Of a DNA stretch of 64,000 bases, positions 38,777 to 49,188 are shown in pieces (the first letter of the stretch is position 1; each line of letters opens with the position of its first letter). The stretch spans positions 124,001-188,000 of the forward strand of contig JAGXQZ010000071.1 in NCBI GenBank assembly GCA_018336015.1, read 5' to 3'. The DNA comes from Algoriphagus sp. (lineage in GTDB: Bacteria > Bacteroidota > Bacteroidia > Cytophagales > Cyclobacteriaceae). A model generated the notes under the pieces. It saw only the letters and a program-made list of their open reading frames with translations, was not told the DNA's origin and ran no database searches. Position numbers and translations under genes: made by a program.

Positions 38777-39055
38777 ATGGCACGTTCATTAAAAAAAGGT
38801 CCTTATATCGAACACCACCTGGTGAAGAAAGTAGATGCCATGAACGAGTCAGGCAAGAAATCTGTCATCAAGACTTGGTCAAGAAGATCCATGATATCTC
38901 CGGATTTCGTGGGACATACCTTCGCAGTGCATAACGGAAACAAGTTTATTCCAGTATTTGTAACTGACAACATGGTAGGTCACAAATTGGGTGAATTTGC
39001 ACCAACCAGAAACTTCCGTGGCCACATTGCTAAAAAAGATAAAGGAAAGAGATAA
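38777..39055 (+). CDS. rpsS: 30S ribosomal protein S19
   Basis: A 92-residue 30S-head protein. [19 protein letters not shown] at the N-terminus and the [16 protein letters not shown] signature near the C-terminus identify it. 2 bases after rplB. Confidence 0.99.
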   Translation: MARSLKKGPYIEHHLVKKVDAMNESGKKSVIKTWSRRSMISPDFVGHTFAVHNGNKFIPVFVTDNMVGHKLGEFAPTRNFRGHIAKKDKGKR

Positions 39056-39057
39056 TC

Positions 39058-39450
39058 ATGGAAGCAATAGCAAGATTACGTAACGTTCCTACTTCCCCTC
39101 GCAAAATGCGTTTGGTGGCTGACCTCGTGAGAGGTAAGAGAGTAGGATTGGCCCTTAGCATTTTGAAATTCACTCCAAATCATGGAGCTATCAAATTGGA
39201 GAAGCTTCTGCTCTCCGCTGTGGCCAACTGGCAAGCAAAAAATCCGGATGCCAAACTTGAGGACGCCGATCTATTTGTTAAAACCATTATGGTTGATGAA
39301 GGTCGTTCACTCAAGAGACTTAGACCTGCTCCACAAGGAAGAGGTCATAGAATCCGCAAAAGATCCAATCATGTAACTCTCGTAATTGATGCATTCAATT
39401 CCGGTGATGTTACCGCTGAGGTAGTAGAATCAAACGAAAAGGCAAATTAA
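39058..39450 (+). CDS. rplV: 50S ribosomal protein L22
   Basis: A 130-residue protein whose beta-hairpin reaches the exit tunnel. [19 protein letters not shown] and [21 protein letters not shown] are visible; no deletion in the hairpin of the kind that gives macrolide resistance. Confidence 0.99.
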   Translation: MEAIARLRNVPTSPRKMRLVADLVRGKRVGLALSILKFTPNHGAIKLEKLLLSAVANWQAKNPDAKLEDADLFVKTIMVDEGRSLKRLRPAPQGRGHRIRKRSNHVTLVIDAFNSGDVTAEVVESNEKAN

Positions 39451-39459
39451 GAAAAGACT

Positions 39460-40197
39460 ATGGGACAAAAGATTAACCCAATAGGATTTAGACTTGGTGT
39501 AATCAAAGGCTGGGATTCCAACTGGTATGGTGGAAAAGACTTTGCCGAAAAGTTATACGAAGATCAACAAATCCGTAAGTACGTCCTTGCCAGAATACCA
39601 AAAGGCGGTATTGCCAAAGTGATTATTGAGCGTACGCTTAAAAGAATCACACTGACAATCCATACAGCCAGACCAGGTGTTGTTATTGGTAAAGGTGGAG
39701 CCGAAGTAGACAAGCTTAAAGAAGAACTCAAGAAGATCACCAACAAGGATATCCAGATTAATATCTTTGAAATTAAGCGTCCTGAATTGGATGCTAAATT
39801 GGTCGGTGAATCTATCGCACAGCAGCTTCAAGCTAGAATTTCCTTCCGTCGTGCCATGAAGCAGGCGATTGCTGCAACCATGAGAGTGGGTGCTGAAGGA
39901 ATTAAAGTTAAACTTTCTGGTCGTCTAGGTGGAGCCGAAATGGCCCGTTCTGAAATGTACAAAGAGGGACGTATTCCTCTTCATACCCTTAGAGCCGATA
40001 TCGATTATGCGATCTCTGAAGCACTTACTGTGTACGGAATCATCGGTATCAAAGTATGGATCTTCAAGGGTGAAGTTTATGGAAAGAGAGACCTTTCTCC
40101 GAACCAAGGAGCAGCTAATGAGCCGAAAGGTCAGCGTCCTGCAGCCCCTAAAGGCAGAGAAAAAGACGGTCCAAGACGCAGAAAAAGAAATAACTAA
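39460..40197 (+). CDS. rpsC: 30S ribosomal protein S3
   Basis: A 245-residue protein at the mRNA entry. It starts [20 protein letters not shown], has the KH domain with [15 protein letters not shown], and a basic C-terminal extension ([14 protein letters not shown]). Confidence 0.99.
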   Translation: MGQKINPIGFRLGVIKGWDSNWYGGKDFAEKLYEDQQIRKYVLARIPKGGIAKVIIERTLKRITLTIHTARPGVVIGKGGAEVDKLKEELKKITNKDIQINIFEIKRPELDAKLVGESIAQQLQARISFRRAMKQAIAATMRVGAEGIKVKLSGRLGGAEMARSEMYKEGRIPLHTLRADIDYAISEALTVYGIIGIKVWIFKGEVYGKRDLSPNQGAANEPKGQRPAAPKGREKDGPRRRKRNN

Positions 40198-40222
40198 TTT
40201 TCACCTTTCTAAGTGAGAAATC

Positions 40223-40642
40223 ATGTTACAGCCGAAAAGAACTAAATATAGGAAGATGCACAAGGGCCGTGTCAAAGGTCTTGCTACAAGAGGCGCAGAG
40301 CTCTCTTTTGGTAACTTTGGCATCAAATCCCTTGAGCCAGGATGGATTACTTCTCGCCAGATCGAGGCAGCTCGTATTGCCATGACAAGAGCGATGAAGA
40401 GAGAAGGACAGGTTTGGATCAGAATTTTCCCTGACAAGCCGATCACTAAAAAGCCCGCAGAGGTACGTATGGGTAAAGGTAAAGGAGCTCCAGAATATTG
40501 GGTGGCTGTTATCAAACCAGGTACTATCCTTTTCGAAGCTACAGGCGTGAGCCTGGAGACCGCTCAAGAGGCGTTGAGACTTGCGCAGCAGAAGCTACCC
40601 GTAAGTACAAGATTTGTTGTAAGAAGAGACTACGCTGAATAA
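40223..40642 (+). CDS. rplP: 50S ribosomal protein L16
   Basis: A 139-residue protein positioning the A-site tRNA. It begins [16 protein letters not shown] and has the [17 protein letters not shown] motif. 25 bases after rpsC. Confidence 0.99.
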   Translation: MLQPKRTKYRKMHKGRVKGLATRGAELSFGNFGIKSLEPGWITSRQIEAARIAMTRAMKREGQVWIRIFPDKPITKKPAEVRMGKGKGAPEYWVAVIKPGTILFEATGVSLETAQEALRLAQQKLPVSTRFVVRRDYAE

Positions 40643-40651
40643 TCAGGAACT

Positions 40652-40834
40652 ATGAAAAACACTGAAATCAGATCACTTTCTGCAAGTGAAATCGCCGAGC
40701 GCCTTGTCGCTGAGCAGGAGAATCTAGGCAAATTGAAATTTGCTCATTCGATTTCTCCAATTGAGAATCCTAACAGAATCAGAGAGTCGAAGCGTCTTGT
40801 CGCAAGATTGAAGACAGCTTTGCACTCCAAATAA
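40652..40834 (+). CDS. rpmC: 50S ribosomal protein L29
   Basis: A 60-residue two-helix protein at the tunnel exit. It contains LGKLKFAHSISPIENPNRIRE, the central loop region of the family, quoted here in part as landmark. It lies between rplP and rpsQ as in nearly all bacteria. Confidence 0.98.
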   Translation: MKNTEIRSLSASEIAERLVAEQENLGKLKFAHSISPIENPNRIRESKRLVARLKTALHSK

Positions 40835-40853
40835 CTAGCTAACAGAAAAGAAA

Positions 40854-41117
40854 ATGGCTACGATTGAGAGAAATCTTCGCAAAGAAAGAATTGGGAAAGT
40901 CGTAAGCAACAAAATGGACAAGTCCATAACTGTAGCTGTAGAACGTAAGGTAAAGCACCCTATCTACGGTAAGTTTGTTGCAAAGACAACCAAATTTATG
41001 GTTCATGACGAGAAGAATGAGTGTAACCCAGGTGACTTGGTTAAAATCAGCGAAACTCGTCCGCTGAGCAAAAATAAGCGTTGGAGATTAGTTGAAATTA
41101 TTGAAAGGGCTAAGTAA
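40854..41117 (+). CDS. rpsQ: 30S ribosomal protein S17
   Basis: An 87-residue OB-fold rRNA-binding protein. [19 protein letters not shown] at the N-terminus and [18 protein letters not shown] near the end are diagnostic. Confidence 0.99.
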   Translation: MATIERNLRKERIGKVVSNKMDKSITVAVERKVKHPIYGKFVAKTTKFMVHDEKNECNPGDLVKISETRPLSKNKRWRLVEIIERAK

Positions 41118-41119
41118 TC

Positions 41120-41488
41120 ATGATACAGCAAGAATCCAGACTAAGCGTTGCAGATAATTCCGGTGCCAAAGAGGTATTGGTAATCCGCGTGTTGGGAGGA
41201 ACTGGTAAGCGTTATGCTTCAATCGGTGATAAAGTAGTCGTGACTGTAAAGTCAGCCCTATCTTCCAGCAATATGAAAAAGGGTACCGTCTCTAAAGCGG
41301 TAATTGTAAGAACCAAGAAAGAAATTCGTAGAAAAGATGGTTCTTATATCAGATTCGAAGACAATGCTGCCGTGTTGCTTAATAACAACGATGAGCCTAG
41401 AGGTACCCGTATTTTCGGTCCAGTAGCTAGAGAGCTTAGAGAAAAGCAGTTTATGAAAATCATTTCCTTGGCCCCTGAAGTACTTTAA
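41120..41488 (+). CDS. rplN: 50S ribosomal protein L14
   Basis: A 122-residue protein at the subunit interface. [19 protein letters not shown] and the C-terminal [15 protein letters not shown] are typical. 2 bases after rpsQ. Confidence 0.99.
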   Translation: MIQQESRLSVADNSGAKEVLVIRVLGGTGKRYASIGDKVVVTVKSALSSSNMKKGTVSKAVIVRTKKEIRRKDGSYIRFEDNAAVLLNNNDEPRGTRIFGPVARELREKQFMKIISLAPEVL

Positions 41489-41490
41489 TC

Positions 41491-41835
41491 ATGGAAAGAA
41501 AATTCAATAAGCAGCCCAAGCTGCATATAAAAACTGGTGATACCGTCAAGGTAATCTCCGGTGATGAAAAAGGAAAAACCGGGAAGGTTGTTTCAGTTGA
41601 TACTGAAAATAGAAAGGCCATCGTAGAGGGATTAAACATGATCACAAAACATGTGAAGCCAACTGCAGCTAAGCCACAGGGAGGTATTGAGAAAAAAGAA
41701 GCTTCACTTCACATCAGCAATCTTATGCTTGTTGATCCTAAGACAGGTGAAGCGACTCGTACTGGCCGTAAAGTAGGTGAAAATGGTAAACTTGTAAGAT
41801 TTTCAAAGAAAACTGGGGAGGTGATCAATGGCTAA
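41491..41835 (+). CDS. rplX: 50S ribosomal protein L24
   Basis: A 114-residue assembly-initiator protein with a KOW motif: [21 protein letters not shown]. Its last 8 bases overlap the start of rplE, which suggests coupled translation. Confidence 0.99.
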   Translation: MERKFNKQPKLHIKTGDTVKVISGDEKGKTGKVVSVDTENRKAIVEGLNMITKHVKPTAAKPQGGIEKKEASLHISNLMLVDPKTGEATRTGRKVGENGKLVRFSKKTGEVING

Positions 41836-42388
41836 TCCAAGAATTAAAGAAAAGTATTTGAACGATATCGTTCCTGCTTTAAAGGAGAAGTTTCAGTACT
41901 CCTCTGTAATGCAAGTGCCTAAGTTGACAAAGATCGTCCTTAACAAAGGTATCGGAGCAGCGGTAGCCGACAAGAAATTGGTAGATCAAGGGGTAGAAGA
42001 ACTTTCTTTGATCACTGGTCAAAAAGCTGTAGCAACTAAAGCTAAGATTGCAGTCTCTAACTTTAAATTAAGAGAAGGCATGCCAATTGGTGCTAAAGTT
42101 ACACTTAGAGGCGAAAAAATGTATGAATTCCTTGACCGTTTGATGACTGTTGCTTTGCCTCGTGTTCGTGACTTCAAAGGAATTTCCGATAAAGGTTTTG
42201 ATGGAAGAGGTAATTATACGCTGGGTGTTACTGAGCAGATTATCTTCCCTGAAATCTCAATCGAGAAAGTAAATAGAATCTCTGGCATGGATATCACGTT
42301 TGTGACTACAGCCGGTACAGATGAGGAGGCTTTTGCTCTGCTTAAAGCTTTCGGTATGCCTTTCGTCAACAAAAATAATCAAGAATAA
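41828..42388 (+). CDS. rplE: 50S ribosomal protein L5
   Basis: A 186-residue protein binding 5S rRNA and the P-site t[37 protein letters not shown] and the C-terminal [16 protein letters not shown] are typical. It overlaps rplX by 8 bases. Confidence 0.99.
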   Translation: MANPRIKEKYLNDIVPALKEKFQYSSVMQVPKLTKIVLNKGIGAAVADKKLVDQGVEELSLITGQKAVATKAKIAVSNFKLREGMPIGAKVTLRGEKMYEFLDRLMTVALPRVRDFKGISDKGFDGRGNYTLGVTEQIIFPEISIEKVNRISGMDITFVTTAGTDEEAFALLKAFGMPFVNKNNQE

Positions 42389-42390
42389 CC

Positions 42391-42660
42391 ATGGCAAAAG
42401 AGTCCATCAAAGCTCGTGAGAGAAAAAGAGAAAGACTGGTAGCCAAGTATGCCAAGAAAAGATCTGAGCTGAAAGCTGCAGGTGATTACGAAGCTCTTGA
42501 CAAATTACCAAAAAATGCCTCTCCAGTGAGACTTCACAATAGATGTAAGTTGACTGGTCGCCCTAAAGGATACATGAGAAAGTTTGGTATCAACAGGGTA
42601 ACCTTCAGAGAAATGGCATCTGCAGGAAAGATCCCGGGTCTGACTAAGTCTAGCTGGTAA
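42391..42660 (+). CDS. rpsN: 30S ribosomal protein S14, zinc-free form
   Basis: An 89-residue protein. [20 protein letters not shown] is present, but only one Cys remains, so the CxxC zinc site of the short S14 type is absent. This is the long, zinc-independent form, usable under zinc limitation. The last gene before an intergenic gap with a candidate promoter. Confidence 0.98.
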   Translation: MAKESIKARERKRERLVAKYAKKRSELKAAGDYEALDKLPKNASPVRLHNRCKLTGRPKGYMRKFGINRVTFREMASAGKIPGLTKSSW

Positions 42661-42697
42661 AATAACGACAGTAGTTTTTATTCTAAAAATCAATTCG

Positions 42698-42705
42698 TAA
42701 CTTTG
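42698..42705 (+). promoter_or_regulatory. Candidate internal promoter before rpsH
   Basis: TAACTTTG is an exact -7 match in the 80-base gap between rpsN and rpsH, the longest gap between rplC and infA. At the expected -33 position the sequence is TTT instead of TTG. The match extends to flanking bases (TAACTTTGCA is shared with the rplC promoter). Confidence 0.55.
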
Positions 42706-42740
42706 CACGCCCAATTTGGGTGCTGCTAGACTATATTAAT

Positions 42741-43136
42741 ATGACTGATCCAATAGCTGATTATCTAACTCGTTTGAGAAATGCCATTAAAGCATCTCAT
42801 CGAATAGTTGAGATACCTGCTTCTAACATCAAGAAGGAGATCACAAAAGTATTGCATGATAAGGGATATATCCAGAACTATAAGTTTGAAGATAATGGTC
42901 CTCAAGGTGTTATAAAAATAGCCTTGAAGTACAATCCTACTACCAAGCAAAATGCAATTGTGAGTCTGGAGCGAGTTAGTACACCAGGTTTAAGAAAATA
43001 TGCCAAGCATGACGAACTCCCAAGAGTCATCAATGGACTTGGTATAGCAATCGTATCCACCTCGAAAGGTGTGATGACAGACAAAGAAGCCCGTACCGAA
43101 GGTATAGGAGGCGAAGTACTTTGCTACGTATACTAA
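42741..43136 (+). CDS. rpsH: 30S ribosomal protein S8
   Basis: A 131-residue 16S rRNA-binding protein and, in E. coli, repressor of the spc operon. It starts MTDPIADYLTRLRNA; the upstream GTG at 42720 is rejected. The C-terminus has STSKGVMTDKEARTEGIGGE. Confidence 0.99.
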   Translation: MTDPIADYLTRLRNAIKASHRIVEIPASNIKKEITKVLHDKGYIQNYKFEDNGPQGVIKIALKYNPTTKQNAIVSLERVSTPGLRKYAKHDELPRVINGLGIAIVSTSKGVMTDKEARTEGIGGEVLCYVY

Positions 43137-43145
43137 TTTACTATC

Positions 43146-43703
43146 ATGTCTAGAATAGGTAAAAAACCAATAAATATACCCAGCGGTGTTACTGTAGACG
43201 TGTCAGCTCATGGAACTGTCACTGTTAAAGGTCCAAAGGGTACTCTGACTCAGGATGTGAATCCGGATATTCAGGTAAAAGTGGAGGGAAAAGAGATCGT
43301 TCTTACTAGACCTACTGACTCTAAGCGTCATAAATCTTTACATGGACTTTATAGAGCCCTGATCAATAACATGGTCACTGGTGTCTCTGAAGGTTATAAA
43401 AAAGACTTAGAACTTGTTGGTGTAGGTTATAAGGCTTCCAATCAAGGTCAAGTACTTGAGCTTAGTTTAGGCTATTCTCACAGTATTTTTATGGCATTGC
43501 CTAACGAAATATCTCTAAAAACAGATACTCCGAAAGGTAAAAATCCAGTGATTACTCTGGAAGGAATTGATAAAGAATTGATCGGTCAAGTTGCTGCAAA
43601 AATCCGTTCTCTGCGTAAGGTTGAACCTTATAAAGGCAAAGGAGTGCGCTTCACTGGTGAAGTTGTTAGACGTAAGGCTGGTAAAACTGCCGGTAAAAAA
43701 TAA
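43146..43703 (+). CDS. rplF: 50S ribosomal protein L6
   Basis: A 185-residue protein near the GTPase centre. It begins MSRIGKKPINIPSGVTVDV and has the C-terminal signature EPYKGKGVRFTGEVVRRKAGK. 9 bases after rpsH. Confidence 0.99.
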   Translation: MSRIGKKPINIPSGVTVDVSAHGTVTVKGPKGTLTQDVNPDIQVKVEGKEIVLTRPTDSKRHKSLHGLYRALINNMVTGVSEGYKKDLELVGVGYKASNQGQVLELSLGYSHSIFMALPNEISLKTDTPKGKNPVITLEGIDKELIGQVAAKIRSLRKVEPYKGKGVRFTGEVVRRKAGKTAGKK

Positions 43704-43709
43704 TAGGTT

Positions 43710-44060
43710 ATGGCATTTAATAAGAATTCCAGAAGACTTAGAATCAAGCAGGGCATCAGAAGAAAAATTTCTGGTACTGATTCCAGACCTCGTTTGTCAG
43801 TTTTCAAAAGTAATACTGGCATTTATGCACAGCTGGTCGATGACCTTAAGGGTATCACGGTAGCTCAAGCTTCCTCTAAGGAGCTTGGATCTAAAGCAAA
43901 TACCAACGTTTCTGTTTCTAAGGAAGTTGGTAAAAAGCTAGCAGAGAGAGCGGTTGCTAACGGTGTATCTGAAGTAGTATTTGACCGTAATGGCTACTTA
44001 TATCATGGTAACGTAAAAGCTTTGGCCGATGGTGCCAGAGAAGGAGGCCTTAAATTCTAA
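43710..44060 (+). CDS. rplR: 50S ribosomal protein L18
   Basis: A 116-residue 5S rRNA-binding protein. Seen: [33 protein letters not shown] and the C-terminal [20 protein letters not shown]. Confidence 0.99.
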   Translation: MAFNKNSRRLRIKQGIRRKISGTDSRPRLSVFKSNTGIYAQLVDDLKGITVAQASSKELGSKANTNVSVSKEVGKKLAERAVANGVSEVVFDRNGYLYHGNVKALADGAREGGLKF

Positions 44061-44065
44061 TCATT

Positions 44066-44584
44066 ATGTCTCAAGTAAGAAGAAAACCCATTAGGGCTAC
44101 AGATACAGAATTAAAAGAAAAAGTAGTTGCTATCAACCGAGTTGCCAAAGTGGTAAAGGGTGGTAGAAGATTCTCTTTCTCTGCTATTGTTGTTGTTGGA
44201 GATGGCCAAGGTATTGTAGGTTATGGATTGGGTAAAGCCAATGAGGTAACTGATGCAATCACAAAAGGTATCGAAGATGCTAAAAAGAATCTAGTTAAAG
44301 TTCCGGTTTTGAAAGGTACAATTCCTCATGACCAAATTGGTAAATTCGGTGGTGGTCTTGTTCTAATCAAACCTGCAGCTGCAGGTACTGGTGTAATTGC
44401 CGGTGGTGCTATGCGTGCAGTATTGGAATCTGCTGGCGTTACAGACGTTTTGGCAAAATCGAAAGGTTCTTCAAATCCTCACAACGTGGTTAAAGCAACT
44501 ATTGATGCTTTGGTCCAACTGCGAGATGCTATTTCTGTCTCTCAGCAAAGAGGAGTGAAAATGTCTAAAGTCTTTAACGGATAA
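44066..44584 (+). CDS. rpsE: 30S ribosomal protein S5
   Basis: A 172-residue protein for decoding accuracy. The family signature [19 protein letters not shown] lies in the N-terminal domain, followed by [14 protein letters not shown]. 5 bases after rplR. Confidence 0.99.
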   Translation: MSQVRRKPIRATDTELKEKVVAINRVAKVVKGGRRFSFSAIVVVGDGQGIVGYGLGKANEVTDAITKGIEDAKKNLVKVPVLKGTIPHDQIGKFGGGLVLIKPAAAGTGVIAGGAMRAVLESAGVTDVLAKSKGSSNPHNVVKATIDALVQLRDAISVSQQRGVKMSKVFNG

Positions 44585-44589
44585 TCATC

Positions 44590-44769
44590 ATGGCGAAGAT
44601 AAAGATTACTCAAACGAAAAGTATAATCGATAGACCGAAGGATCAAAAAGCTACAATTGTAGCTTTAGGCCTAGGTAGAATTAGTAAGTCTGTGATTGTC
44701 GAAAATACCCCACAGATTGCTGGTATGGTAAATAAAGTGAATCACCTTGTAAAAGTGGAGGAAGCTTAA
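44590..44769 (+). CDS. rpmD: 50S ribosomal protein L30
   Basis: A 59-residue protein, found by reading the gap between rpsE and rplO. It begins [20 protein letters not shown], then [20 protein letters not shown], and ends [11 protein letters not shown]. The length and the LGLGRI core fit L30. It starts 5 bases after the rpsE stop and ends 2 bases before rplO. Confidence 0.97.
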   Translation: MAKIKITQTKSIIDRPKDQKATIVALGLGRISKSVIVENTPQIAGMVNKVNHLVKVEEA

Positions 44770-44771
44770 TT

Positions 44772-45218
44772 ATGAAATTATATACATTAACTCCAGCCGA
44801 CGGTTCAACAAAGAACCGAAAAAGAATTGGTCGTGGTACTGGTTCTGGTAGAGGCGGTACGTCCACAAGAGGTCATAAGGGAGCTAAATCTAGGTCAGGT
44901 TATAAGTCAAAAATCGGTTTTGAAGGTGGTCAAATGCCACTTCAGAGAAGAGTTCCGAAGTTTGGCTTTAAATCTTTGAATAAGGTTGAGTTCAAACCGG
45001 TAAATTTGGATACCTTGCAGGCCCTTGCTGAGCAATATAACCTTTCAGCTATCAACTTAGAAGCTTTAGTATCTCATGGATTAGCTTCCAAGAACGATAA
45101 AATAAAGGTGCTTGGTGGTGGGGAACTAAAAGCCAAATTGGAAGTAAGTGCACACGGATTTTCAGCTTCTGCAGTAGCAGCAATTGAAGGTCTTGGTGGT
45201 ACGGTAAACAAGATTTAA
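44772..45218 (+). CDS. rplO: 50S ribosomal protein L15
   Basis: A 148-residue assembly protein. The N-terminal glycine-rich region RIGRGTGSGRGGTSTRGHKG and GFEGGQMPLQRRVPKFGFK identify it. 4 bases before secY. Confidence 0.99.
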   Translation: MKLYTLTPADGSTKNRKRIGRGTGSGRGGTSTRGHKGAKSRSGYKSKIGFEGGQMPLQRRVPKFGFKSLNKVEFKPVNLDTLQALAEQYNLSAINLEALVSHGLASKNDKIKVLGGGELKAKLEVSAHGFSASAVAAIEGLGGTVNKI

Positions 45219-45222
45219 ATAA

Positions 45223-46542
45223 ATGAAAAAGTTTATTTCAACAGTAAAGAATATTTTCTCGATCGAAGATTTGAGAGTCAGAATTGTTAATACAATTGGC
45301 TTTCTTATCATCTTTAGATTAGGTTCATTCATCGTTTTACCTGGTGTAGATCCTTCAAAACTTGGAGGTGCACCCGAAGGTATTTTCGGTTTAATTGATA
45401 CCTTTTTGGGAGGAGCATTTAGCAATGCGTCCATCTTCGGTCTTGGAATAATGCCATACATTTCTGCATCTATCGTTTTGCAGTTACTTACTGTTGGAGT
45501 TCCATATTTTCAAAAAATGCAAAAGGAGGGTGAATCTGGGCGCAAGCGGATTAATCAGATCACTCGTGTACTAACCATTCTGATTACTATTGCTCAGGGA
45601 ATTGGTTATGTTACAGCTACCATCTTACCTACAGGTGCCGTAATGGTTAGTACCTCTCTTTTTATGTTTAGTTCTTTGGTCCTTCTATCTGCGGGTACAA
45701 TGTTTTGTATGTGGTTAGGAGAAAAAATTACCGAGAAAGGTATTGGTAATGGTATTTCAATGTTGATTATGATAGGCATCATATCAAGATTCCCGGGTGC
45801 CATTATTGCTGAAGGATTGGAAAAAGGTTCGTCTGGTTTGCTTTTGTTGATTATTGAAGCAGTCGTTTTATTCTTTGTAGTAGTTGGAGTGATTGCATTG
45901 ACCGAAGCTACTAGAAGGATACCTGTTCAATATGCAAAACAAGTTGTTGGAGGAAAAGTATATGGGGGGCAACGTCAATACATTCCTATAAAGGTGAATG
46001 CTTCAGGTGTAATGCCAATCATATTTGCTCAATCTTTAATGTTTGTTCCTGCTTTGATTGCTCAGATTTGGGCTACCGAAAGTGATATTGCCAATTATAT
46101 TGGTACTACTTTTTCGGATTTCACTTCCTGGCAATACAATTTGTTGTTCGCTTCCTTGATCATTATTTTCACTTTCTTCTACACGGCTATTACTGTTAAT
46201 CCAGAGCAAATTGCAGAAGATATGAAACGTAACGGAGGTTTTGTGCCTGGTATAAAGCCTGGTGCACCTACTTCGGATTTCATCGATAGCATCATTTCTA
46301 AAATTACCCTTCCAGGTTCAGTCTTGTTGGCTGCTGTAGCAATTCTGCCTGCTTTGGCAATTATTGCTGGTGTTGGTAGTGAATTTGCCCAGTTTTATGG
46401 TGGTACATCTTTACTTATCATGGTAGGCGTCATAATGGACACTCTGAGACAGATTGAAAGTTATTTGCTTATGAGACACTACGAAGGGATGATGAAGAGT
46501 GGTAATGTGAAGAACAATCCTTCTAATTATCAGGTTGCTTAA
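45223..46542 (+). CDS. secY: Preprotein translocase subunit SecY
   Basis: A 439-residue, ten-helix channel of the Sec translocon. Seen: FRLGSFIVLPGVDP in the first helix region, the family pattern GIMPYISASIVLQLL, EKGIGNGISMLIMIGI, the RRIPVQYAKQVVGG loop, and the cytoplasmic loop NPEQIAEDMKRNGGFVPGI. Partner SecE is at 21041. Confidence 0.99.
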   Translation: MKKFISTVKNIFSIEDLRVRIVNTIGFLIIFRLGSFIVLPGVDPSKLGGAPEGIFGLIDTFLGGAFSNASIFGLGIMPYISASIVLQLLTVGVPYFQKMQKEGESGRKRINQITRVLTILITIAQGIGYVTATILPTGAVMVSTSLFMFSSLVLLSAGTMFCMWLGEKITEKGIGNGISMLIMIGIISRFPGAIIAEGLEKGSSGLLLLIIEAVVLFFVVVGVIALTEATRRIPVQYAKQVVGGKVYGGQRQYIPIKVNASGVMPIIFAQSLMFVPALIAQIWATESDIANYIGTTFSDFTSWQYNLLFASLIIIFTFFYTAITVNPEQIAEDMKRNGGFVPGIKPGAPTSDFIDSIISKITLPGSVLLAAVAILPALAIIAGVGSEFAQFYGGTSLLIMVGVIMDTLRQIESYLLMRHYEGMMKSGNVKNNPSNYQVA

Positions 46543-46544
46543 AA

Positions 46545-47318
46545 ATGATTTATTACAAGACTTCGGAAGAAGTTTTAAAAATTAAAAATAGTGCTGATAT
46601 ACTTGGTAGGGCTCATGGAGAGGTTGCCAAGTATGTTAAAGAAGGGGTAAAGACCTCTTTGTTAGATAAAATTGCTGAAGAGTTTATTAGGGATCACGGT
46701 GCTGTACCTTCCTTTAAAGGGTATAACGGTTTTCCCTCTTCACTTTGTATTTCTGTGAATGAAGTTGTCGTTCATGGATTTCCTAGTGATTATGAATTGA
46801 AAGATGGCGATATAATCTCGGTAGATTGTGGAGTCTTTCACCAAGGTTTTCATAGCGATTCCGCTTATACATACCCCGTCGGTGAGGTTTCTCCTTCTGT
46901 TCTTGCATTACTTCGTACCACCAGAGATTCACTCTATTTAGGAATTGATCAGGCAATATTTGGTAATCGTATTGGTGATATTGGTCATGCGATTCAAAAG
47001 TTTGTCGAGGCGAAAGGCTATACCGTGGTTCGTGAGTTAGTAGGTCATGGACTCGGTAAAAAGCTTCATGAAGCTCCTGAGGTTCCTAATTATGGCAAAA
47101 AAGGAAGTGGCCCCTTGTTGAAACAAGGGATGGTGATTGCGATTGAGCCCATGATCAATCTTGGATCTAGAAATATTGTTCAAGAGAGAGATGGTTGGAC
47201 TATTCGAACTGCAGATCGAAAACCTTCAGCTCACTTTGAGCATACAATCGCGATATTTGAAGATAGAACAGAGGTCTTAACGACCCATAAATACATAGAA
47301 GAGATAGTTAAATTCTAA
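46545..47318 (+). CDS. map: Type I methionine aminopeptidase
   Basis: A 257-residue metalloprotease removing the initiator Met. Metal ligands are visible in ISVDCGVF and [12 protein letters not shown] (two Asp), [17 protein letters not shown] (His), AIEPMINLG (Glu) and the C-terminal FEHTIAI (Glu). No N-terminal zinc extension. It lies between secY and infA, as in many Bacteroidota. Confidence 0.98.
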   Translation: MIYYKTSEEVLKIKNSADILGRAHGEVAKYVKEGVKTSLLDKIAEEFIRDHGAVPSFKGYNGFPSSLCISVNEVVVHGFPSDYELKDGDIISVDCGVFHQGFHSDSAYTYPVGEVSPSVLALLRTTRDSLYLGIDQAIFGNRIGDIGHAIQKFVEAKGYTVVRELVGHGLGKKLHEAPEVPNYGKKGSGPLLKQGMVIAIEPMINLGSRNIVQERDGWTIRTADRKPSAHFEHTIAIFEDRTEVLTTHKYIEEIVKF

Positions 47319-47319
47319 G

Positions 47320-47538
47320 ATGGCCAAACAGACATCAATCGAGCAGGACGGTACCATTACTGAAGCATTGTCAAATGCTATGTTTAAAGTGGAACTGGAA
47401 AATGGGCATCAGTTGATTGCGCACATTTCTGGTAAAATGAGGATGAATTATATCAAAATCCTACCCGGAGATAAGGTTAAATTAGAATTGTCTCCCTATG
47501 ATTTATCAAAAGGCAGAATTGTTTATCGGTACAAGTAA
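47320..47538 (+). CDS. infA: Translation initiation factor IF-1
   Basis: A 72-residue OB-fold factor occupying the ribosomal A site during initiation. Seen: [23 protein letters not shown] (in part), [29 protein letters not shown]. It lies 1 base after the map stop. Confidence 0.98.
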   Translation: MAKQTSIEQDGTITEALSNAMFKVELENGHQLIAHISGKMRMNYIKILPGDKVKLELSPYDLSKGRIVYRYK

Positions 47539-47615
47539 TCTTGAGTTTACTCGAGGTGAAGCTTACGATAAGATTATGCCAGTAACATATGGCCGAAAAG
47601 TAAAATAATAATCAT

Positions 47616-47732
47616 ATGAAAGTAAAGGCATCTATTAAAAAAAGAAGTGCTGACTGTAAGGTGATCAGAAGAAAGGGAAAACTTTACGTCATCAATAAGA
47701 AAAATCCTAAGTATAAACAAAGACAAGGTTAA
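47616..47732 (+). CDS. rpmJ: 50S ribosomal protein L36, zinc-free form
   Basis: A 38-residue protein read directly from the sequence: [20 protein letters not shown] followed by [18 protein letters not shown]. The zinc-binding C-C-C-H set of classical L36 is reduced to one Cys (C14): the others are Ser11, Asn27 and Tyr33. It is a zinc-independent form. 77 bases separate infA from it; it ends 2 bases before rpsM. Confidence 0.97.
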   Translation: MKVKASIKKRSADCKVIRRKGKLYVINKKNPKYKQRQG

Positions 47733-47734
47733 TC

Positions 47735-48112
47735 ATGGCTAGAATTGCAGGTGTAGACATACCAGACAATAAGCGCGGCGAAATTGGACTTACCTATATT
47801 TTCGGTATCGGTAGAAGCGCCGCCAAAGCGATCCTGAGCAAGGCCGGTATCTCTTTTGACAAAAAAGCAGGAGAGTGGAATGATGAAGAATCGACCGCTA
47901 TCCGTAATATCATCGCTGAGGAATATAGAACAGAGGGTGTGCTTAAGTCAGAAATCCAATTGAACATTAAGCGTTTGATGGATATTGGATGTTATAGAGG
48001 TTTGAGACACAGAAAAGGACTTCCGGTTCGTGGTCAAGGCACAAAAAACAATGCCAGAACAAGAAAAGGAAAGAGAAAGACTGTTGCTAACAAGAAAAAA
48101 GCAACTAAATAA
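47735..48112 (+). CDS. rpsM: 30S ribosomal protein S13
   Basis: A 125-residue 30S-head protein contacting the P-site tRNA and 50S. Seen: [20 protein letters not shown], then the C-terminal [20 protein letters not shown] with the basic tail. Confidence 0.99.
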   Translation: MARIAGVDIPDNKRGEIGLTYIFGIGRSAAKAILSKAGISFDKKAGEWNDEESTAIRNIIAEEYRTEGVLKSEIQLNIKRLMDIGCYRGLRHRKGLPVRGQGTKNNARTRKGKRKTVANKKKATK

Positions 48113-48127
48113 AATCTGATTTAGATC

Positions 48128-48526
48128 ATGGCTCAGAAAAGAAACGATAAAGCAAAAGGTAAAAAAAGAGTTGTAAAGGTAGAAGCTGTAGGTCAAGCTC
48201 ATATTAAGGCTTCCTTCAACAATATCATTATATCTATTACCAATAATGCAGGTCAGGTAATCTCGTGGGCTTCTGCCGGTAAAATGGGATTCAGAGGCTC
48301 TAAGAAAAATACTCCATACGCTGCTCAAATGGCCGCTCAAAACTGCGGTCAAGTAGCTTTCGACCTAGGTTTGAGAAAAATCGAGGTATTTGTAAAAGGT
48401 CCGGGTGCAGGTCGTGAATCAGCGATCAGAACTTTGCAAAATGTTGGTTTGGATGTAACTACCATCATTGATGTTACTCCGATGCCGCACAACGGTTGTC
48501 GTCCTCCTAAGCGTAGAAGAGTTTAA
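48128..48526 (+). CDS. rpsK: 30S ribosomal protein S11
   Basis: A 132-residue platform protein. [35 protein letters not shown] and the C-terminal [16 protein letters not shown] are typical. Confidence 0.99.
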   Translation: MAQKRNDKAKGKKRVVKVEAVGQAHIKASFNNIIISITNNAGQVISWASAGKMGFRGSKKNTPYAAQMAAQNCGQVAFDLGLRKIEVFVKGPGAGRESAIRTLQNVGLDVTTIIDVTPMPHNGCRPPKRRRV

Positions 48527-48544
48527 TTTTAAAAAAGTTACAGA

Positions 48545-49150
48545 ATGGCAAGATATACAGGTCCTAAAGCGAAAATCTCCAGAAGATTTGGAGAAGCTAT
48601 CGAAGGTCATAGCAAAGCGCTTCAGAAGAAAAACTACCCTCCAGGAATGCATGGTCGTGGTAGAAGAAAGAAGCAGTCTGAATATGCAGTTCAGCTTTCT
48701 GAAAAGCAAAAAGCAAAATACATCTACGGAGTTTTGGAAAGACAATTCGCCAAGATGTTTGACATTGCTTCTAGAAAATCAGGTATTACCGGTGAAATCC
48801 TTCTTCAATTGCTTGAAGCGCGTTTAGATAACACCGTTTATAGATTGGGAATTTCTCCTACTCGTCGTGGCGCTAGACAGCTTGTGGGTCACAAGCATAT
48901 CTTAGTAAACGGTGAAGTGGTTAATATTCCTTCATACACCCTCAAGCCAGGTGATGTGGTTTCGGTAAGAGAGCGTTCCAAGTCTCTTGAAGCGATCACA
49001 AATAGCCTAGCTGGAAAAGCAGCAAATAGATATCCTTGGTTAGAGTGGGATAATGCTTCTTTGACAGGGAAATTCGTCAGTGTTCCAGGCAGAGATGATA
49101 TTCCAGAGAATATCAAGGAGCAACTCATTGTCGAACTTTACTCTAAGTAA
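48545..49150 (+). CDS. rpsD: 30S ribosomal protein S4
   Basis: A 201-residue primary 16S rRNA binder with an S4 domain ([20 protein letters not shown]). The N-terminus lacks zinc cysteines and has [14 protein letters not shown]. 38 bases before rpoA. Confidence 0.99.
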   Translation: MARYTGPKAKISRRFGEAIEGHSKALQKKNYPPGMHGRGRRKKQSEYAVQLSEKQKAKYIYGVLERQFAKMFDIASRKSGITGEILLQLLEARLDNTVYRLGISPTRRGARQLVGHKHILVNGEVVNIPSYTLKPGDVVSVRERSKSLEAITNSLAGKAANRYPWLEWDNASLTGKFVSVPGRDDIPENIKEQLIVELYSK

Positions 49151-49188
49151 TATTTTACTATTTTCAGCTAAAAAACAGAACGAGATAT

